A stretch of DNA of 29,184 bases from the NCBI GenBank assembly GCA_963840725.1, contig CAWIZY010000027.1:1-29184 (forward strand), given 5' to 3'. The position numbers were made by a program, and so were the translations under genes. The notes below the pieces were generated by a model. It saw nothing but the letters and a program-made list of their open reading frames with translations, was not told where the DNA came from and made no database searches. This stretch comes from CAVWDU01 sp963840725 (GTDB lineage Bacteria; Pseudomonadota; Gammaproteobacteria; Pseudomonadales; Halieaceae). Below are positions 26,331 through 29,184 of this stretch, one piece after another; the stretch's first letter is position 1, and each line of letters starts with the position of its first letter.

Positions 26331-26813
26331 ATGTCGCTGCATGAACCCCCCTCTCGCGCGCAACCGTCCATCGGGTACTGGTTTGTTACTGCCCTACTCT
26401 TGCTATGGGGTTTAGCCTACGCCGGGCTGGTGGTGTTCTATCTTTTTGCGGGGGCAGAACACTGGGCGGGGTTGGTCGCCCAGGGGCGCATCCTGCCGGA
26501 GTACGCCGCCTACATTGCGCGCATACCGCTATGGGTCAAGCTGCTCACCCTCGGTGCGGCCATTAGTCGGCTCACCGCTGGGGTCGGCTTAATGCTCAGG
26601 CACCGCTGGTCGGTCGCCCTCTACGGGATCTCTCTGGCTTGCGTCACAGTCATCATGTTTCGGGGCTTTGTGATAGCTGACGTCGCCAGTGTCATCAGGC
26701 CGTCACAGGTCTGGGTTGAAGCCCTGTTTATGGCGCTCAGCGTGTTCGCGTTCTGGTTCAGCCTGCGCGCACGCAAGAACGGGTATCTGGCTTTACGGAG
26801 GCAATGGCCCTGA
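26331..26813 (+). CDS. Four-helix membrane protein, unknown function
   Basis: A 160-residue integral membrane protein with helices at about residues 14-40, 68-88, 94-115 and 128-145. It has no catalytic motif; the arrangement resembles small proteins often labelled sugar transporter or DoxX-like. It overlaps the next gene by 10 bp in another frame. Not recognised further. Confidence 0.7.
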   Translation: MSLHEPPSRAQPSIGYWFVTALLLLWGLAYAGLVVFYLFAGAEHWAGLVAQGRILPEYAAYIARIPLWVKLLTLGAAISRLTAGVGLMLRHRWSVALYGISLACVTVIMFRGFVIADVASVIRPSQVWVEALFMALSVFAFWFSLRARKNGYLALRRQWP

Positions 26814-27307
26814 CCAGACTCGTGGTGTTCGGAAACTCAGGCTCCGGGAAGTCCACCTATGCCAGGGGCCAGTGCACTCACCCGGACTGTGTCCATCTGG
26901 ATCTCGATACGGTGGCCTGGCTTTCAGCGGTGCCAGAACCAACAAGAAAACCTGTAGCCGAGGTCAGCGCGGTCCTCCTGGACTTTGTCAACAACCATAC
27001 CGACTGGGTTATCGAAGGCTGCTATGCAGACCTGCTGGCTACCGTGCTGCCCTATGCCTCCGAGATGGTTTTTCTGAATCCCGGCGTCGAAATCTGCATC
27101 GACAATGCCCGCCAGCGACCCTGGGAGCCCCATAAATACGCCGATGAGAGCGCTCAGGACGCCAACCTGCAGATGCTGATCGCGTGGATTCGCAACTATC
27201 CGCACCGCGACGACGACTGCTCACTGAGAGCGCACCGGCAGCTATTCGATGGCTTTAAAGGTCCCAAACGGGAATTGCGGTCCAATGAGCCAACCGGGCC
27301 CGTATGA
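26804..27307 (+). CDS. P-loop NTPase, shikimate/adenylate-kinase-like
   Basis: A 167-residue nucleoside kinase-like protein. Walker A is FGNSGSGKST at residues ~9-18, followed by HLDLDTVAWL, the Walker B-like strand-Asp. WVIEGCYADLL and RQRPWEPHKYADE (lid-like segment) match a conserved bacterial group usually labelled shikimate kinase or AAA ATPase. No substrate can be deduced. It overlaps the membrane protein gene by 10 bp, so the two are co-transcribed. Confidence 0.8.
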   Translation: MALTRLVVFGNSGSGKSTYARGQCTHPDCVHLDLDTVAWLSAVPEPTRKPVAEVSAVLLDFVNNHTDWVIEGCYADLLATVLPYASEMVFLNPGVEICIDNARQRPWEPHKYADESAQDANLQMLIAWIRNYPHRDDDCSLRAHRQLFDGFKGPKRELRSNEPTGPV

Positions 27308-27397
27308 CTCTCACATTCAATGGCTGCCGACGGCCCGTGTTATCAACCCCCGATCTGACCACTGTCGCAAACCGAAACAACCCAAAGGAGAAACATC

Positions 27398-28078
27398 ATG
27401 AACGTACTTATGGTGCTTACGTCGCACGCTGAGTTGGGATCGACCGGCGAGAAAACCGGGTTCTGGCTGGAAGAGTTCGCCAGCCCGTACTACTGCCTGC
27501 AGGATGCGGGCATGAACGTTACCCTGGTCTCACCCGCCGGCGGGCAGCCACCGCTAGACCCCAAAAGCAGTCAGCCAGATGCTCAAACCGACGCCACCCG
27601 GCGCTTTGATGCCGACCCGGCTGCCCAGCAGGCGCTGGCGCAAACTGGGCAGCTGAAGGGTGTCAACGCCGCAGATTTTGACGCTGTTTTTTACCCGGGC
27701 GGTCACGGCCCACTCTGGGATTTGCACGATGATGCCGCCTCAATCGCGCTGATCGAGCAGTTCGCTGCCCAGGGCAAGCCCGTCGCAGCCGTCTGCCACG
27801 CTCCGGCGGTGCTACTCAATGCCAGGGATAGCCAAGGCACCCCGTTGGTGCAGGGCAAACAGGTGACCGGCTTCAGCAATTCCGAGGAAGCGGCGGTGGG
27901 CCTTACAGATGTCGTGCCTTACCTGCTGGAGGATGAGTTGAAACGCCTCGGGGGCCACTACCGCAAAGTCGACGATTGGCATCCACTGGCAGTGGTGGAC
28001 GGCCTGCTGATCACCGGCCAGAACCCGGGCTCGTCGGAGGCGGTTGCCGCAGCGCTGGTGGAAGCCCTCGCGAGCTGA
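27398..28078 (+). CDS. DJ-1/PfpI family protein (Hsp31-like)
   Basis: A 226-residue class I glutamine amidotransferase-like protein. It has the elbow Cys in VAAVCHAPAVLL, the conserved Glu region TGEKTGFWLEEFA, and PGGHGPLWDL. Relatives act as glyoxalase III, deglycase or holding chaperone. The ribosome site AAAGGAGAA is good. The length and TGFWLEE motif place it with the Hsp31-like subgroup; the exact activity is uncertain. Confidence 0.92.
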   Translation: MNVLMVLTSHAELGSTGEKTGFWLEEFASPYYCLQDAGMNVTLVSPAGGQPPLDPKSSQPDAQTDATRRFDADPAAQQALAQTGQLKGVNAADFDAVFYPGGHGPLWDLHDDAASIALIEQFAAQGKPVAAVCHAPAVLLNARDSQGTPLVQGKQVTGFSNSEEAAVGLTDVVPYLLEDELKRLGGHYRKVDDWHPLAVVDGLLITGQNPGSSEAVAAALVEALAS

Positions 28079-28109
28079 CAGGCTGACTGCAGCGGCTTCG
28101 GGCGTCACG

Positions 28110-28786
28110 CTACACCAGCCCTCGTACCGGCAACAACGCGCCATGCAGGGCGCCCGCCGCATCTGATGCCAGAAAACACAGGACCTCGGCCAAGTCCTCC
28201 GGGCCCACCCAGGCGGTAAGTCCTGTCCCGGCATGCTGGTCCGATTGGCCGGCGTGTCGATGATACTGGGCAGCACCGCATTGACATTAATGCCACGCCG
28301 CTTGTACTCCTCTGACAGAGTTTCGGTCAGCCGCAACACCGCCGCCTTGGCCGCGCAATAGGCGCTCATATCTGCGGCTCCTGCCAGTGCCGCCAGAGCG
28401 CCCACATTCACAATGGCGCCGCGACCGCGATCCAGTAACAGCGGCAGAGCCGCCGCAGTCGCCCTGCGCAGGGTCGTTACATTGATAGCAAACATCGCGT
28501 CCCAGCTATCGCTTTCAGCGGGGCCCGGTGCAAACGGGCCCATGCCAAACCCCCCGGCGATATTCAACAGCCCGTCGATGTCACCCATTTGCCGGAAACG
28601 CCCAGCCAGGTCTTCATCATTCAGGAGATCAATCCGGTGGTAGGCATCAATCTGCTTGAGGCCGGGATCCTCCACCCGGTCCACAGCGATCACCCGGGCG
28701 CCATAGTCAGAGGCCTTTGCCGCCACAGCCCGGCCCAATGCGCCGGCGGCACCAGTGACCACCAGTGTTTTACCTTCGAGATTCAT
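28110..28786 (-). CDS. Short-chain dehydrogenase/reductase, one frameshift as written
   Basis: An NAD(P)-dependent oxidoreductase of the SDR family. The start is MNLEGKTLVVTGAAGALGRA at 28786 with the TGxxxGxG cofactor motif; NIAGG follows, then the catalytic YCAAK and NVNAVLPSIIDTPANR. The frame breaks near 28214-28233 after TSMPGQDL: one missing base there leads to TAWVGPEDLAEVLCFLASDAA and a TAG stop at 28110, giving about 225 residues. As written the frame instead runs on to 27812 through the neighbouring PfpI gene. The substrate is unknown. It is divergent from glcD. Confidence 0.82.
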
Positions 28787-28965
28787 CAGCTTTGCCCCCG
28801 GGCACGGTTTATCCACGTAACGCAAAGCATAACAGGCCTGCAGCCTGAAAAAGCACCCTGTCCACTATGGGCCCCACCGCATAGCCATGCGCCACCCGGC
28901 GCGACACCAACGGTCGGGTTCGCTGCGGTTGACATCCCCGTGGACATCTGCGTGAATCCCTCCCC

Positions 28966-29184
28966 ATGTCTTTCATCAACGATACCGCGTTTGAGGTGCC
29001 CGGCGAGGCCTTTGTCGCCCGCTTGCGAGCATCATTGCCGTCTCATTGTCTGGTCCTGGGCGAGGAGCAGATGCGCCCCTACGAGTGCGACGGACTCGCC
29101 GTCTACCGGGAGCCCGGTGGAATAGCACTGCCGGAAACCGAAGCCCAGGTACAGACCGTAGCAATACGCAACTGTTCGCCGGCA
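28966..29184 (+). CDS. glcD: Glycolate oxidase FAD subunit GlcD, 5' end
   Basis: The first 73 codons of an FAD-linked oxidase. The block MRPYECDGLAVYREPGGIALPETEAQVQ matches GlcD, whose subunit with GlcE and GlcF oxidises glycolate to glyoxylate. The gene leaves the window, so the FAD-binding GxGTG and the C-terminal half are not seen. A TTGACA at 28929-28934 might be its -35 box, though the distance to the ATG is short. The family assignment is good; related FAD oxidases cannot be fully excluded. Confidence 0.83.
   Translation, partial: MSFINDTAFEVPGEAFVARLRASLPSHCLVLGEEQMRPYECDGLAVYREPGGIALPETEAQVQTVAIRNCSPA

Noticed and set aside
28929..28957. Promoter for glcD (TTGACA with GTGAAT)
   Set aside because: The -10 is weak and only about 9 bases from the ATG, leaving no room for a ribosome site; kept only as a remark.

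Overview
The window looks like chromosomal DNA of a marine-type gammaproteobacterium. A dapA-bamC-MBL hydrolase cluster, an Mla/MCE lipid ABC operon with a PqiC-type lipoprotein, a LexA-type SOS box before dnaE2, and the small families DUF3806, DUF5062 and TIGR02450 together suggest the Cellvibrionales/Halieaceae neighbourhood. This placement is an inference from gene content, not a measured one. No rRNA, tRNA, CRISPR array, phage or complete insertion sequence is visible.

Layout. 0-3 kb: a class III nucleotide-cyclase-like protein (minus strand), divergent from a leucine-rich-repeat lipoprotein whose stop overlaps the start of a lipid A acyltransferase-like gene. 3-5.7 kb (minus): dapA, bamC and an MBL-fold hydrolase. 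dapA and bamC carry four single-base frame breaks between them as written. 5.8-10 kb (plus): an exported DUF3806 protein, then a compact four-gene MCE operon (STAS-fused MlaE permease, MlaF ATPase, MlaD substrate-binding protein, PqiC lipoprotein). 10-16 kb (minus): a large AsmA/TamB-like protein converging on the MCE operon, and dnaE2 behind a near-consensus LexA operator. 16.4-17.1 kb: a uracil-DNA glycosylase-like gene. 17.14-17.31 kb: a 168-bp MITE-like element flanked by CTAG. 17.8-18.3 kb: a cold-shock protein with a terminator, then a DUF5062 gene. 18.6-22.4 kb: an exported amidohydrolase, an APH-like kinase and a tyrosine phosphatase. 22.5-28.1 kb (plus): a run of small housekeeping or accessory genes (TIGR02450, a Fis-annotated family, YbaK, a small membrane protein, GFA, RidA, a GNAT fragment, a DUF1643-like gene, a membrane protein, a P-loop kinase-like gene, a DJ-1/PfpI gene). 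28.1-29.2 kb: an SDR (minus) divergent from the 5' end of glcD, which runs off the window.

How the genes work together. Most of the first 16 kb concerns the cell envelope: lipid A acylation, outer-membrane protein assembly (BamC), MCE lipid transport and an AsmA-like protein. dapA supplies lysine and diaminopimelate. The centre is DNA-damage related (SOS box, dnaE2, UDG-like).

I see no clear new multi-gene defence or metabolic system. The most notable signals are the orphan SOS-controlled dnaE2 with a 34-codon ORF between operator and polymerase, the MITE, two short tandem repeats placed inside coding sequence, and seven single-base frame breaks in five otherwise normal genes. Those breaks look more like consensus errors than like gene decay.
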